In this document: in pieces, positions 8,701 to 17,414 of the stretch
Layout of the letters: the number at the start of each line of letters is the position of its first letter
Position numbering within the stretch: the first letter of the stretch is position 1
Assembly (NCBI RefSeq): GCF_016862915.1
Contig: NZ_BONW01000003.1
Coordinates: forward strand, 1-64,000
Source of the DNA: Plantactinospora endophytica
Lineage (GTDB): Bacteria; Actinomycetota; Actinomycetes; Mycobacteriales; Micromonosporaceae
Direction: 5' to 3'
Length of the DNA stretch: 64,000 nucleotides
Made by a program: the position numbers and the translations under genes
Notes under the pieces: model-generated
What the model saw: the letters and a program-made list of their open reading frames with translations, nothing else
The model's database searches: none
Told to the model about the DNA's origin: nothing

Positions 8701-9258
8701 ATGCGAAGCGACGACGAGGATCGGCGCGAGTTCAGCGAGTACTTCGCGGCGCGGCGGGACATGGTGCGGCGGTCCGCGTACCTGATGTGCGGGGACTGGC
8801 ACTGGGCCGACGATCTGGCCCAGGCCGCGTTCATCCGGCTCGCGTCGGCGTGGCACCGGGTACGCGACCCGCAGGCGCTGGACGCGTTCGTGCGTACCTG
8901 CCTGGTCCGGTCGTACCTGGCCGAGACCCGACGGGTGTGGCGACGCCGCGAGCGGATGGTCGCCGATCCGCCGGAACTGGCCGGGGTGGACGACGACGCG
9001 GAGAGCGTCACCCGACGGGTGGTCTTTGCCCGGGCACTCCGGGAGGTACCGCCCCGACAGCGGGTGACGCTGATCTGCCGGTACTACCACGAACTGGACG
9101 TCGCCGAGACGGCTGCCGTACTCGGTTGCTCGGAGGGCACGGTGAAGAGCCAGACCGCCCGGGGACTGGCCACGCTGCGCCGGGTGCTCGGCGACGCCGT
9201 ACCGCCGCTCGTCTCGGTGACCGGAGGCAAGGGTATGAGCCAGGAGACGACGATATGA
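8701..9258 (+). CDS. SigE-family ECF RNA polymerase sigma factor
   Basis: A 185-residue sigma factor with only regions 2 and 4. Region 2 covers about 10-80 (SAYLMCGDWHWADDLAQAAF), and region 4 is at about 110-165 (PPRQRVTLICRYYHELDVAE then the recognition helix in GCSEGTVKSQT). The ATG at 8701 follows GAGAGGAG. The gene overlaps the next one by ATGA. This arrangement of a SigE-like factor with a membrane-anchored partner suggests that the partner holds it inactive until an outside signal arrives. Family certain, regulon unknown. Confidence 0.9.
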   Translation: MRSDDEDRREFSEYFAARRDMVRRSAYLMCGDWHWADDLAQAAFIRLASAWHRVRDPQALDAFVRTCLVRSYLAETRRVWRRRERMVADPPELAGVDDDAESVTRRVVFARALREVPPRQRVTLICRYYHELDVAETAAVLGCSEGTVKSQTARGLATLRRVLGDAVPPLVSVTGGKGMSQETTI

Positions 9259-10535
9259 CTGAGCTGCGGGAACTCTTCGAAGACGCGACATCGGCACCGC
9301 CACCGACCCGGTTGCTCGCCGACGAGGTGTACGCGGCGGGCCGGCGTCGACTGCGCCGCCGACGTACCGCGATGTCCGGTACCGCGTTCGCGGTGACCGC
9401 CTGCGCGGTCGCGACCGCCGCGCTGGCGGCGGTACCCGGCACCGCCCCCGGCCCGGCGCCGGTCGACGAGAGGGTGGCGGCGACTGCGGCGCCGACCGAC
9501 CGTCCGGGGGTGCTTCCGTATCCGGGGCGGATCCAGTGGATGCGGGCGGCCGACTCCCGGCACCTCTACCTGGCGCTGTCGACCTGTCCGGGCGGGCCCT
9601 GCAAGACCGACTGGCAACTGGTCGGCTCCGACGACGGCGGTCGGACCTGGACCGAGCGCGGCACCCCGGGCTGGTACGCCACCGCGCTGGTGCTCGGCCC
9701 CGAGTTGCTGCTCGTCGACCGGCCGACGCAGCCGCCGGGCGGCGGGGAGTGGCGATTGGCGGCCAGCCGGGACGGCGGACGGAGTTGGCAGCCGACGGGT
9801 ACCGGTCCGGCGGTGGCGGCGCTGGCGGCCGGCAGCTTCGCCGTCTGCCGTCCCGCCCCGGAGAGGCCGCCGGTGATTCCCGGGGGCGAGCCGTGCCGGT
9901 TGCACGCCTTCGACCCGGCCACGAACCGGGTCTCACCGCTGGCCAAACAGCCCCCGCAGACGCTGATCGACCGTCAGGTGGTCGAGGAGTCGGCCGACCG
10001 GCTCTGGGTGTCGGGGTACGACCGGAACACCCGCCGTCCGGTGATCGCGACGAGTACCGACCGTGGGCGTAGCTGGTCCAGCCACAACTTCGCCGAGATG
10101 TCGGAGTGCGGGGCCGACGACTGTCCACTGGTGCAGCTCTCGGTAGGTCCCGGCGGGGTCGACTACGCGGTGATCACCGACGCGCGGAGCCGCACGGTGT
10201 ACCGGCACAGCGCGACCGAGGGCTGGCAGCGGCGGCCCGGCGCGGGCGAGATCCCGTCCGGGTGGTCCGATCCGGGATCGTTCGTCACCCCGGACGGCAG
10301 CCACGTGATGTACGAGGCGAGCGCCGGTTCCCCCGGCCCGGGCAGCGGCGACTACCGGTTCCGGGCGGCCCGGCGGACCGGTACGAGTTACCAGCCGGTC
10401 GAGTTGCACGGGCTGCCGGCGATGTTCAGCCCGGTGCTGCGGGCCAGGGACGGCTGGCTCTACGCCCGGGGCGACGGCGACGTCAGCTACGGCTCGGCCG
10501 ACGGATGGAACTGGGTACCACTGAACCGCCGCTGA
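9255..10535 (+). CDS. Membrane-anchored sialidase-like (Asp-box) protein, probable sigma partner
   Basis: A 426-residue protein. The cytoplasmic N-terminus (1-35, MTELRELFEDATSAPPP then an Arg-rich stretch RRRLRRRR) resembles the short N-termini of membrane partners of SigE-like factors. One membrane helix lies at about 40-62. The outer part folds as a beta-propeller: Asp-box turns SDDGGRTW, SRDGGRSW and STDRGRSW recur, as in BNR/exo-sialidase domains, with disulfide-type pairs (CPGGPC, CGADDC). It overlaps the sigma gene (ATGA). A plausible role is a sensor whose propeller reads a wall or sugar ligand and controls the sigma factor. A classical zinc anti-sigma motif (HxxxCxxC) is absent, so this is inference. 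Confidence 0.72.
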   Translation: MTELRELFEDATSAPPPTRLLADEVYAAGRRRLRRRRTAMSGTAFAVTACAVATAALAAVPGTAPGPAPVDERVAATAAPTDRPGVLPYPGRIQWMRAADSRHLYLALSTCPGGPCKTDWQLVGSDDGGRTWTERGTPGWYATALVLGPELLLVDRPTQPPGGGEWRLAASRDGGRSWQPTGTGPAVAALAAGSFAVCRPAPERPPVIPGGEPCRLHAFDPATNRVSPLAKQPPQTLIDRQVVEESADRLWVSGYDRNTRRPVIATSTDRGRSWSSHNFAEMSECGADDCPLVQLSVGPGGVDYAVITDARSRTVYRHSATEGWQRRPGAGEIPSGWSDPGSFVTPDGSHVMYEASAGSPGPGSGDYRFRAARRTGTSYQPVELHGLPAMFSPVLRARDGWLYARGDGDVSYGSADGWNWVPLNRR

Positions 10536-10850
10536 ACCGCCGCCGCACCGCCACAGTGCCCTACCGTCATACCGCCGCTGAACAGGGGATTCAAGGTTCT
10601 TACAGGCTATGCGCTAGGTCGGTACGGCACACTCGGCGCAGGACCGGTCGGGGGCACGACGACGTGCGACGGGGAACCCGACCGGATCGTAGGAGGGTCG
10701 AGCGGTGACGATGAGGCGACCGAGCATGTCGAGCGGACCGACCAACGCCCACGAGCGTGGTCAGGACCCTTGGTGACGTCGATCGGACTGACGGGGGATG
10801 GACGCGTCACCCCGTCTTCCCGAGATTGATTGGGGCGGTACGTCCGTCAG
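10536..10850. other. Gene-free stretch between convergent genes
   Basis: About 315 bases between the Asp-box gene and the terminator hairpin at 10851. Short open frames exist on both strands but none has a start signal or the codon pattern of the neighbours. One segment (10580-10620) is less GC-rich. Nothing else recognised. Confidence 0.4.
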
Positions 10851-10891
10851 ACATCGGCTCGCCCTCCGTCCACCGGAGGGCGAGCCGATGT
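10851..10891. terminator. Bidirectional hairpin terminator at the end of the cyclophilin gene
   Basis: A perfect 18-bp stem (10851-10868 with 10874-10891) and a five-base loop, ending four bases before the minus-strand stop codon at 10895-10897. There is no T-run, as is common for actinomycete terminators. Confidence 0.8.
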
Positions 10892-10894
10892 GCG

Positions 10895-11881
<987 letters not shown>

Positions 11882-11942
11882 GCGGTCAGCCTACCGACAG
11901 GGTTCGATGACCGCCCTGATCGGCAAACGCGTGGCACCGGCA

Positions 11943-12131
11943 CTACCCCCGCGACAGCTCGCTGACAAACGCCCGCCAGGCGTTCGGCTCGAAGGCCAGC
12001 ACCGGTCCGCCCTGATCCTTGCTGTCCCGTACGGCGACAACGCCCGGCAGGTTGTCGGCAACCTCGACACAGTTACCGCCGGTGCTGTTGCTCCGGCTGC
12101 TCTTGCGCCACGATGCCCTGGTCAGCTCCAT
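11943..12131 (-). CDS. DUF397 small regulatory protein
   Basis: A 62-residue protein with the DUF397 signature: W-R-K-S-S-R-S-N near the start, GGNCVEVA, VAVRDSKD, and a closing F-x-P-x-x-W-x-x-F. DUF397 proteins pair with an adjacent DUF5753 helix-turn-helix protein in actinomycetes, where such pairs influence development and antibiotic production. Here its start overlaps the end of the helix-turn-helix gene by ten bases, so the two are coupled. A direct partner role is established for relatives and inferred here. Confidence 0.9.
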   Translation of the reverse strand: MELTRASWRKSSRSNSTGGNCVEVADNLPGVVAVRDSKDQGGPVLAFEPNAWRAFVSELSRG

Positions 12132-12925
12132 GTCTCCGCCACCTCCGCGATCAGGTCGAGCGACTGCTGGTGCGGCAGCGCCACGCTTCGGACGGTCTCC
12201 CAGACATCGATCATATAGTTCACGTAGTCCGACCGGTCGTCCATCTGGCCGTGCCGGTGCCCGTCGAAGTAGACGACCGGCTCGCCGGCCGGCGGCGTGG
12301 CGAGCACGAACGAGCCGTCCAGCCCGGCGTAGGAGCCGGCCGAGGCCGGCACGACATGAATCTTGACCTGCGGCACGCCGCCGCCGACCTTCACCAGGTG
12401 CAGCAACTGTTCACGCATCACCGCCCGGTCGCCGATCTGCCGGCGGAGCACGTATTCGTCGAGGACGAACGTGAGCAGCGGCGGCTTCGCCCGGGTCAGA
12501 ATCTCCTGCCGGTCGAGCCGGGCGGTCACCTGCTCCTCGACCTCCTCGGCGGAGAGCAGCCCCGGCCCGGAGAGGACCGCCCGCGCATACGCCTCGGTCT
12601 GCAACAATCCCGGAACGTAGGCCGGCTCGAACGAGCGCAGTGCCTTCGCTTCCTGTTCCACGCCGGCCCATTCCCGGAAGTACTGGACGACGATTTCGCG
12701 GCTGATCCGCTTCTGGATGCGTACGAACCTGCCGTCGGTGTTGAACACGGTGTCGCAGCGGCGGGCGAAGTCGAGGCTGGGCCGGCGTTCACAGCCCTCC
12801 ACTTTGGCGATCATCGGCTGGGAGTAGTTGATTGCCTCGGCGAGAGCGGCCTGGGACATGCCGGTGGCGGCTCGGGCGAGTCGCAGTTCCTCGGCGAAGT
12901 GTTCGAGCATCGGTGACCGTTCCAT
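12122..12925 (-). CDS. XRE helix-turn-helix regulator with DUF5753
   Basis: A 267-residue DNA-binding protein. An XRE-type helix-turn-helix occupies about 10-62 (TGMSQAALAEAINYSQPMIAKVE). The DUF5753 domain from about 85 to 260 opens with EAKALRSFEPAYVPGLLQTE and contains VLDEYVLRRQIG and VPASAGSYAGLDGSFVLA. The ATG at 12923-12925 is chosen because GGAGGAG precedes it closely; an open frame extends further upstream but lacks a signal. It forms a unit with the DUF397 gene. Related pairs act in regulation of differentiation. Confidence 0.9.
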   Translation of the reverse strand: MERSPMLEHFAEELRLARAATGMSQAALAEAINYSQPMIAKVEGCERRPSLDFARRCDTVFNTDGRFVRIQKRISREIVVQYFREWAGVEQEAKALRSFEPAYVPGLLQTEAYARAVLSGPGLLSAEEVEEQVTARLDRQEILTRAKPPLLTFVLDEYVLRRQIGDRAVMREQLLHLVKVGGGVPQVKIHVVPASAGSYAGLDGSFVLATPPAGEPVVYFDGHRHGQMDDRSDYVNYMIDVWETVRSVALPHQQSLDLIAEVAETWS

Positions 12926-13154
12926 ATGACTCCTCCATGACGAAGGGCGTACCAGGCGGGATAAACGGGGATACGCACGGGTCGTACCGATCGAGAAGCT
13001 CCTCAGCGTAGTGCCATCCACAGCAGAGTGTCACTAGCGGAACCGCTCGGAGCCATGGCATCGGAAAGGACGGGCGGGACCGCGCGGGGGCCGCCCGGTT
13101 TTCTTTCCCCGGCCGATGCGGCCCCCGCTTCCAATCCAGTGGAGGTGGCAGCAG

Positions 13155-13430
13155 GTGGGCTGGTTTCGACGTACGCCGAGAATTCACCGCCGGGACTGGC
13201 GACGGCTCTGGCGGTACTGCCGGTGCGGGCACCGGTGGGGTTGTCTCGGCACGCTCCCGCCGCCGGTGCCGGCGTCGCCGCTGCCGCCCTCGCCGAGGCC
13301 GTCGGTGCGCGGACGGGTCCGACCGACGAACCGGGGCCACCTGCGCGACTGGAACTTTCGCTCGGGTGCGAGCGGTGATCGGGCCGGTCGACCCGCCGCC
13401 ACCGCCGAGCGGGCGGGTGGCTTCCGCTGA
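13155..13430 (+). CDS. Small basic CxCG protein of unknown function
   Basis: 91 residues, not recognised as a named family. The first 30 residues are very rich in Trp and Arg (GWFRRTP...RDWRRLWRYCRCGHRWGC) with cysteines spaced CxC-x5-C, suggesting a small zinc or nucleic-acid-binding element. The rest is Pro/Arg-rich and low complexity. The GTG at 13155 follows GGAGG at 13141-13145. Codon third positions are G/C-rich in this frame and the reading continues to a stop at 13430. It overlaps the start of the next small gene. Real-gene status is likely but not certain. Confidence 0.45.
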   Translation: MGWFRRTPRIHRRDWRRLWRYCRCGHRWGCLGTLPPPVPASPLPPSPRPSVRGRVRPTNRGHLRDWNFRSGASGDRAGRPAATAERAGGFR

Positions 13431-13662
13431 CGGCGCAGACCAAGGCGGGGAGAACCTGCCCGCCGACGAGCCTTTAGAGCTGGGTGCACAAACGGGGCAC
13501 GCGGTGGTGTGGAGCGACTGGTCGCGGATGGGTGCACAAGCGGGGCAGCTCGACAGTCTCGCGAGCAGGGTGGCGCTGGCCGGCCCGGACACCCGGGTGA
13601 TCGCCCAGGTGGCCGCCCTGTTCCCCGGCCAGACCGGTCGGGCCGAGCGTCAGTCGGTCTGA
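13417..13662 (+). CDS. Small hypothetical protein
   Basis: About 81 residues from the GTG at 13417 (an alternative GTG at 13366 would add 17). The second half has strongly biased codons and an amphipathic helical sequence (VALAGPDTRVIAQVAALFPGQTG), typical of a real gene; the first half is less clear. There are two GAQ-x-G-type segments about 14 residues apart. No family recognised. It overlaps the preceding small gene by a few bases, consistent with a two-gene unit, and converges on the kinase gene. Confidence 0.4.
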   Translation: MASADGADQGGENLPADEPLELGAQTGHAVVWSDWSRMGAQAGQLDSLASRVALAGPDTRVIAQVAALFPGQTGRAERQSV

Positions 13663-13665
13663 GGG

Positions 13666-14208
13666 TCAGTCGGGTAGCCGCGCTTCGGACAGGTTCGCCA
13701 GGATCTCGTCGACGGTCTCGTCCGGGGTCTGGTCGGAGTTGTCCAGCCAGAGGCCGAGCCGGGGCGTGTCGTCGCGTACCGCCGAGTCGAGCGACTCCAC
13801 CGTCCAGTCGCCGTAGCCCTGCTTGGCCCGACCCTGTTCGCGCCGGTGGATCACCTCGGGGCGCGGCACGAGCACGACGGCGAAGCGCGGCCGGGCCGTG
13901 ACCAGGTCGAGGTAGTTGGCCCACGCCGGGCCGAGGATGACGTCCTGGACCACCGCCGTGAAGCCGGCTCGGGCGTAGCCGTCGGCGGTCGCGGCCGAGA
14001 GTTGGTACCGGAGCCGCAGTTGCGCCGCCGCCTCGTCGGCCTCCTCGGGGGTGAACTCCTGGCACCCCGAGACGATCATGCGCCGGAACAGGTCGCCACG
14101 GACGTGAGCTGCGCGGGGCAGCCGCTCGGCGAGGCGTTGGGCCACGGTGGACTTCCCGGCGGCCATCGCCCCGGTGAGCACGAGGACGGCGGACGACAGA
14201 TCGATCAT
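13666..14208 (-). CDS. P-loop kinase-like protein (AAA_33/zeta-like)
   Basis: A 180-residue cytoplasmic NTP-binding protein. The Walker A motif GAMAAGKST is at 13-21, an RGD-type segment follows (VRGDLFRRMI), and the hydrophobic strand VVLVPRPEVIHRR carries basic residues for a phosphate lid. The size and layout fit small-molecule or nucleoside kinases and chloramphenicol-phosphotransferase-like proteins; WTVESLDSAVRDD near residue 138 also occurs in that group. The substrate is unknown. It stands alone between convergent and divergent neighbours. Confidence 0.75.
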   Translation of the reverse strand: MIDLSSAVLVLTGAMAAGKSTVAQRLAERLPRAAHVRGDLFRRMIVSGCQEFTPEEADEAAAQLRLRYQLSAATADGYARAGFTAVVQDVILGPAWANYLDLVTARPRFAVVLVPRPEVIHRREQGRAKQGYGDWTVESLDSAVRDDTPRLGLWLDNSDQTPDETVDEILANLSEARLPD

Positions 14209-14345
14209 CTCGGGATCGAAGGTACCCCACCTTCGTTCGACGGTGGGTGAACAACCACCCGCTCAGGGTGGCGAGGCCGTCCGGGAGCCGGTTAGCTGGT
14301 GCACACGAGCCAGCAACCAGGGAATATGCGGGAGGATCTGCCGCC

Positions 14346-15044
14346 GTGGCACCGTCCGAGGAGGTCATCGCCGGCCAGGCCGTCTACAACCGGGTGGTGC
14401 TCGCCGGCTACGACGTGTTCGTGCTCGGCTTCTCCTGCCAGTTCGTCTGGCGGTGCCCCAAACGGCACATGCTCGCCAACTACCAGCGCAACGTCGGCGC
14501 CCGACACGTGGAGTTCGGCGCCGGTACGGCGTACTTCCTGGACCGGTGCGACTTTCCGAGCGTGCCGCCGGAACTCACCCTGGTCGACCTGAACCCGACC
14601 GTACTGCGGGTCAGCGCGGCGCGGGTGGCCCGGCACTCCCCGGCGACCGTACGCGCCGACGTGCTCCAGCCGTTGCCGTTCGACGACGGCCGGCTCCGGG
14701 CCGGTCACTACGACTCGGTCGGGGCGAACTTTCTGCTGCACTGCCTGCCCGGCACCTGGGCGGAGAAGGGCGCCGTCCTCGACAACGCGGCGGCGGCGCT
14801 TCGCCCCGGCGGCAGGGTCTTCGGCAGCACCATCCTGTCGTCCGGCGTACCGGTCAGGGCCCCCGCGAGGCGGCTGATGAAGGTCTACAACGCCCGGGGC
14901 ATCTTCCACAACGCCGACGACGACCTGGCCGGGCTGCGTTGGCAACTCGACCAGCGGTTCACCGACATCGAGATCACCGTACGCGGCTGCGTCGCCCTCT
15001 TCGAGGCCACAAAACCGGCGCCGGACCTAGGCCAAGCCGACTGA
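14346..15044 (+). CDS. Class I SAM-dependent methyltransferase
   Basis: A 232-residue enzyme. Motif I is HVEFGAGTAYF (54-64), motif II contains VDLNP, a motif-III-like strand is VRADVLQPLPF, and RPGGRVFGSTIL fits the post-motif III region. The GTG at 14346 is chosen because GGAGG at 14331-14335 precedes it and it starts just before the first helix; a start at 14247 is also open. The sequence DYDVFVLGFSCQFVWRCP-like N-terminal cap is typical of small-molecule methyltransferases. Substrate unknown. It is followed by a scar-like region. Confidence 0.78.
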   Translation: MAPSEEVIAGQAVYNRVVLAGYDVFVLGFSCQFVWRCPKRHMLANYQRNVGARHVEFGAGTAYFLDRCDFPSVPPELTLVDLNPTVLRVSAARVARHSPATVRADVLQPLPFDDGRLRAGHYDSVGANFLLHCLPGTWAEKGAVLDNAAAALRPGGRVFGSTILSSGVPVRAPARRLMKVYNARGIFHNADDDLAGLRWQLDQRFTDIEITVRGCVALFEATKPAPDLGQAD

Positions 15045-15059
15045 CAGCAATCTGACTTG

Positions 15060-15120
15060 CCCTACCAGCCTGGAGCAGGGGACTCATAATCCCTCGGCTG
15101 CGGATTCGGACCCGTATGCC
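15060..15120 (+). other. tRNA(CAU)-like 3'-half fragment
   Basis: GGGGA-CTCATAA-TCCCT at 15078-15094 is a five-pair anticodon arm with a seven-base loop and anticodon CAT. A degenerate T-arm-like segment (15098-15115, containing GGATTCGGACCC) follows. No acceptor stem or complete D-arm can be drawn, so it is not a working tRNA. Integrative elements of actinomycetes often carry exactly this half of a tRNA gene as an attachment site, so it could be an old integration scar. Low certainty. Confidence 0.3.
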
Positions 15121-15158
15121 TCCGCTCGTGGTGTCCAGGTCAGTGTGCTGAAACCGTT

Positions 15159-15207
15159 CCGTGGCTGACCACGGATCCGTCCGCCCCTTGTACTAGCGTG
15201 AGAGATG
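15159..15207 (+). promoter_or_regulatory. Palindrome and leaderless promoter ahead of the toxin-associated gene
   Basis: CCGTGG-CTGA-CCACGG at 15159-15174 is a perfect six-pair inverted repeat and a possible operator. TAGCGT at 15194-15199 lies seven bases before the GTG at 15207 and fits a -10 box for a leaderless transcript. Confidence 0.4.
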
Positions 15208-15596
15208 TGACAGATCGCGCGGCCTACGAGCCCCTGACGGTGGAGCGCTTGGGCGTTCTACTTGGCGGGGCCGACGAAACGCGACGGTGGCGGTTGGTGG
15301 CGGAGTTCTTGGAGGAGTACCGCTGGGAACCGGTCGGGACGCGCATTCGTCTGTTGGCCACGGAACCCTCTCCCACTGGGGACGAGCACTGGGACGTGTT
15401 TCTCGCGGCTCTGGCGGAGCATCTGGCAGCCCGAGACGGGCAAGGTGCGCCGTCCTGGGTTGAGACGCGATCACTGCGGCGGTTCTGGTTTCCCTTCAAT
15501 ACCCGAGCCGCCCGCGTCGACGCGATGGTGCACGCACCGGCGGCGTTCCGGCGTCGCGGTGTCTACGTTGCTGCCCAGGAACTGAACGTCGCGTGA
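15207..15596 (+). CDS. Partner protein of a DUF6036-type nucleotidyltransferase cassette
   Basis: A 129-residue protein that I recognise as the small gene usually found just before DUF6036/AbiEii-type nucleotidyltransferase genes. Its core WRLVAEFLEEYRWEP, HWDVFLAALAEHLAA and RRFWFPFNT is characteristic, and the C-terminus APAAFRRRGVYVAAQELNVA looks complete. The GTG at 15207 is preferred for the -10 box seven bases ahead; GTG 15198 is possible. Its stop overlaps the next start (GTGA), as in coupled toxin-antitoxin pairs. The molecular function is unproven, and the partner is deleted here. Confidence 0.55.
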   Translation: MTDRAAYEPLTVERLGVLLGGADETRRWRLVAEFLEEYRWEPVGTRIRLLATEPSPTGDEHWDVFLAALAEHLAARDGQGAPSWVETRSLRRFWFPFNTRAARVDAMVHAPAAFRRRGVYVAAQELNVA

Positions 15597-15736
15597 GCGC
15601 CGCCGATCCGCTGCTGGACCGGGCCGCGATCGAGAATGCTTTTCGTCGGCTCGGGGAACGGCTGGCCCGGCGAGGGGTGGTCGCCGTTCCTGGCCGGGCA
15701 CGGCTCGTTCTCGACGACGTTTTCGACGCCCTGTAG
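15593..15736 (+). pseudogene. Internally deleted DUF6036-type nucleotidyltransferase
   Basis: A 47-residue reading frame. Its first 31 residues (LLDRAAIENAFRRLGERLARRG...) match how DUF6036 proteins begin, just before the GG-[AS] nucleotidyltransferase motif. Its last 16 (VPGRARLVLDDVFDAL) match, from memory, how these proteins of roughly 180-200 residues end. The catalytic middle is gone and the two ends are joined in frame, so a clean deletion has removed the probable toxin while leaving the partner gene whole. The match to the family ends is a recollection and needs a database search. Confidence 0.5.
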
Positions 15737-15970
15737 CCCCGCCGTCTGTCGCCCGAGCCATAGCCCGACGTCGACGAGTCGGCCGCACGCGACCTGCCGG
15801 CTCGCCAGCATTCCTGCGGGCCGGTGAGTCTCCTCCTTACAACCCGTTTCCCTCCTGGAGGGGACTCGGTTCACCCCGGCACGTGAGGTTCGCGGCGCCG
15901 CGCGCCTGGATGGTGTGGGAAGCGGGCCGGCGCCGTACGCCGGGTCGAGGAGTCGAGGAGGGCAAGCGCG
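15737..15970. other. Gene-free stretch after the deleted toxin gene
   Basis: 234 bases without a supported gene. TCCTCCTTACAACC and CCTCCTGGAGGGG around 15830-15865 form a small purine/pyrimidine symmetry but no convincing stem with a tract. The last part contains GAGGAGGGCAAG, the ribosome binding site of the next gene. Confidence 0.35.
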
Positions 15971-17077
15971 ATGTCCCACACCCTGCCGGTCGAACGACCG
16001 GCTCCCCGTACCAGCACCGACCAGGGTCGGAGTGGCTATCTAGCGGCCGGCACGACCGCGCTGTTCGGTTCGCTGGCGCTGGTCTGGACGATCACCGGCC
16101 GGGGTTACCCGTTCGGCACCGCCGACCCGGACGGCTCCGCGAGCCTGCTCTGGCGGGTACCGGCCTGGGTCGGGGCGCCGACCTTCGCGGTACTGCTTCT
16201 CGGTGCGGCGGTCACCGCGCTCGCCATGGCCGGCCCGCACGCGGTACGCCTGCGCGGCGCACCCCGGCTCGCCCTGCTCGGCTACGGCTGGCTGGTGGTG
16301 GCCGGACTGCTGCTGGTCGTCCCGGACGTGCAGGTGCTCACCTATCTCGGGTACGCGCCGATGCTGCTCGGCGGGCTGCCGTTCGGCTGGCCGCCGGTCG
16401 ACTACTCCGAACTGTTCACTCTCGCGCTCGGCTACAAGGTGTGCGCGGTCGTCGCCGGGGTGCTGCTGGCCCGGGCGGTACTCGCCTGGCAGTTCCGTAC
16501 CGTCGGAGCCTGTGGCCGGTGCGGGCGCCGGGCCGGCGGCGACACCTGGACCTCGGCGGACTCGGCGGCCCGTTGGGGGCGCTGGGCGGTCGGGGTGGCG
16601 GCGGTGATCCCGGTGCTGTACGCGATCACCCGGCTCGCCTGGGCCGCCGGTATCCCGCTCGGGATCACCGACGAGTTCCTGCGCGAGATGCGGCGCACCG
16701 GCCTGGTCTGGGCCGGTGCCGGGCTGGCCGGGTTCGGGCTGCTCGGCGCGGTCCTCACGCTCGGGCTGGTGCAGCGCTGGGGTGAGCGGTTCCCGCGCTG
16801 GATGGTCGGGCTGGCCGGCCGGCGGGTGCCGATCAAGCTCGCCGTGGTCCCCGCCACCCTGGTCGCGATCTCGATCACCGCCGCCGGCCTGACCCTCTAC
16901 GGCCAGCCCGAACTCTTCACCGAGTTGGGTGGCGGCAGCCTGACCGTGATCCCGATGGCGCTCTGGCCGCTCTGGGGGGCCGCCCTCGGTGCCGCCACCC
17001 TCGCCTACCACCTGCGCCGCCGGGGCGGCTGCGCCCACTGCGGGGGCGCACACTCCGGCCGCGCCGACTGCGACTGA
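15971..17077 (+). CDS. Polytopic membrane protein of unknown function
   Basis: A 368-residue protein with about eight hydrophobic segments. Short loops hold a CGRCGRRAGG cysteine cluster near residue 180 and a Cys/His-rich C-terminus (CAHCGGAHSGRADCD). The motif WGERFPRWMVGLAGRRVP (about 274-291) recurs in the membrane protein at 43784-44761, which is therefore a paralogue. GAGGAGGGC precedes the ATG at 15971. Family unnamed to me. The cysteine clusters may bind metal on the cytoplasmic side. It converges on a small membrane gene across a hairpin. Confidence 0.75.
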   Translation: MSHTLPVERPAPRTSTDQGRSGYLAAGTTALFGSLALVWTITGRGYPFGTADPDGSASLLWRVPAWVGAPTFAVLLLGAAVTALAMAGPHAVRLRGAPRLALLGYGWLVVAGLLLVVPDVQVLTYLGYAPMLLGGLPFGWPPVDYSELFTLALGYKVCAVVAGVLLARAVLAWQFRTVGACGRCGRRAGGDTWTSADSAARWGRWAVGVAAVIPVLYAITRLAWAAGIPLGITDEFLREMRRTGLVWAGAGLAGFGLLGAVLTLGLVQRWGERFPRWMVGLAGRRVPIKLAVVPATLVAISITAAGLTLYGQPELFTELGGGSLTVIPMALWPLWGAALGAATLAYHLRRRGGCAHCGGAHSGRADCD

Positions 17078-17085
17078 GCGTCGTG

Positions 17086-17107
17086 ACCCCGGTCACTCCT
17101 CCGGGGT
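17086..17107. terminator. Short hairpin between convergent membrane-protein genes
   Basis: ACCCCGG (17086-17092) pairs with CCGGGGT (17101-17107) across eight bases, overlapping the stop codon of the minus-strand gene at 17093. It is small but in the right place to end transcripts from both sides. Confidence 0.45.
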
Positions 17108-17314
17108 GTGGTTGCCGCCTGTGCGGACGCCGGCAAGCGTCCCGAAGATCACCCCGGCCAGGATTCCGAAGGCGATCCCCAGCGCGATGTTGTCGATCAC
17201 GATGCCGAAGACCACCCCGACGGCCACGCCGAGGGCGATCCCCAGGCTCAGGCTGATGCCCCGTTTCCGCTGGCTCTCCTGAGGTGTACCCGCGTTCTCC
17301 TGAGGCGTGCTCAT
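17093..17314 (-). CDS. Small glycine-zipper membrane protein
   Basis: 73 residues: a polar start (STPQENAGTPQESQRKRG), then two hydrophobic stretches rich in spaced glycines (LGIALGVAVGVVFGIV and LGIAFGILAGVIFGTLAG) and a polar tail. Repeated GxxxG spacing suggests tight helix packing, as in small membrane peptides or bacteriocin-like proteins; no secretion or immunity gene is nearby. The ATG at 17312-17314 is chosen because GGAGG sits just upstream and the earlier frame is not protein-like. It shares an intergenic region with the MoxR gene. Confidence 0.65.
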   Translation of the reverse strand: MSTPQENAGTPQESQRKRGISLSLGIALGVAVGVVFGIVIDNIALGIAFGILAGVIFGTLAGVRTGGNHTPEE

Positions 17315-17399
17315 GATCCTCCGATCTTCGGAAGTACGACGGTACGGCCACTGGATCTTGGCCGCACGTCGGCGACCCACGTTCGACACGATCGAGAGC

Positions 17400-17414
17400 T
17401 AGCGTAGGTGCGTG
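17400..17414 (+). promoter_or_regulatory. -10 box and leaderless start of the MoxR gene
   Basis: TAGCGT at 17400-17405, six bases before the GTG at 17412, with no ribosome binding site. It has the same sequence and nearly the same spacing as the box at 15194. Confidence 0.5.
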
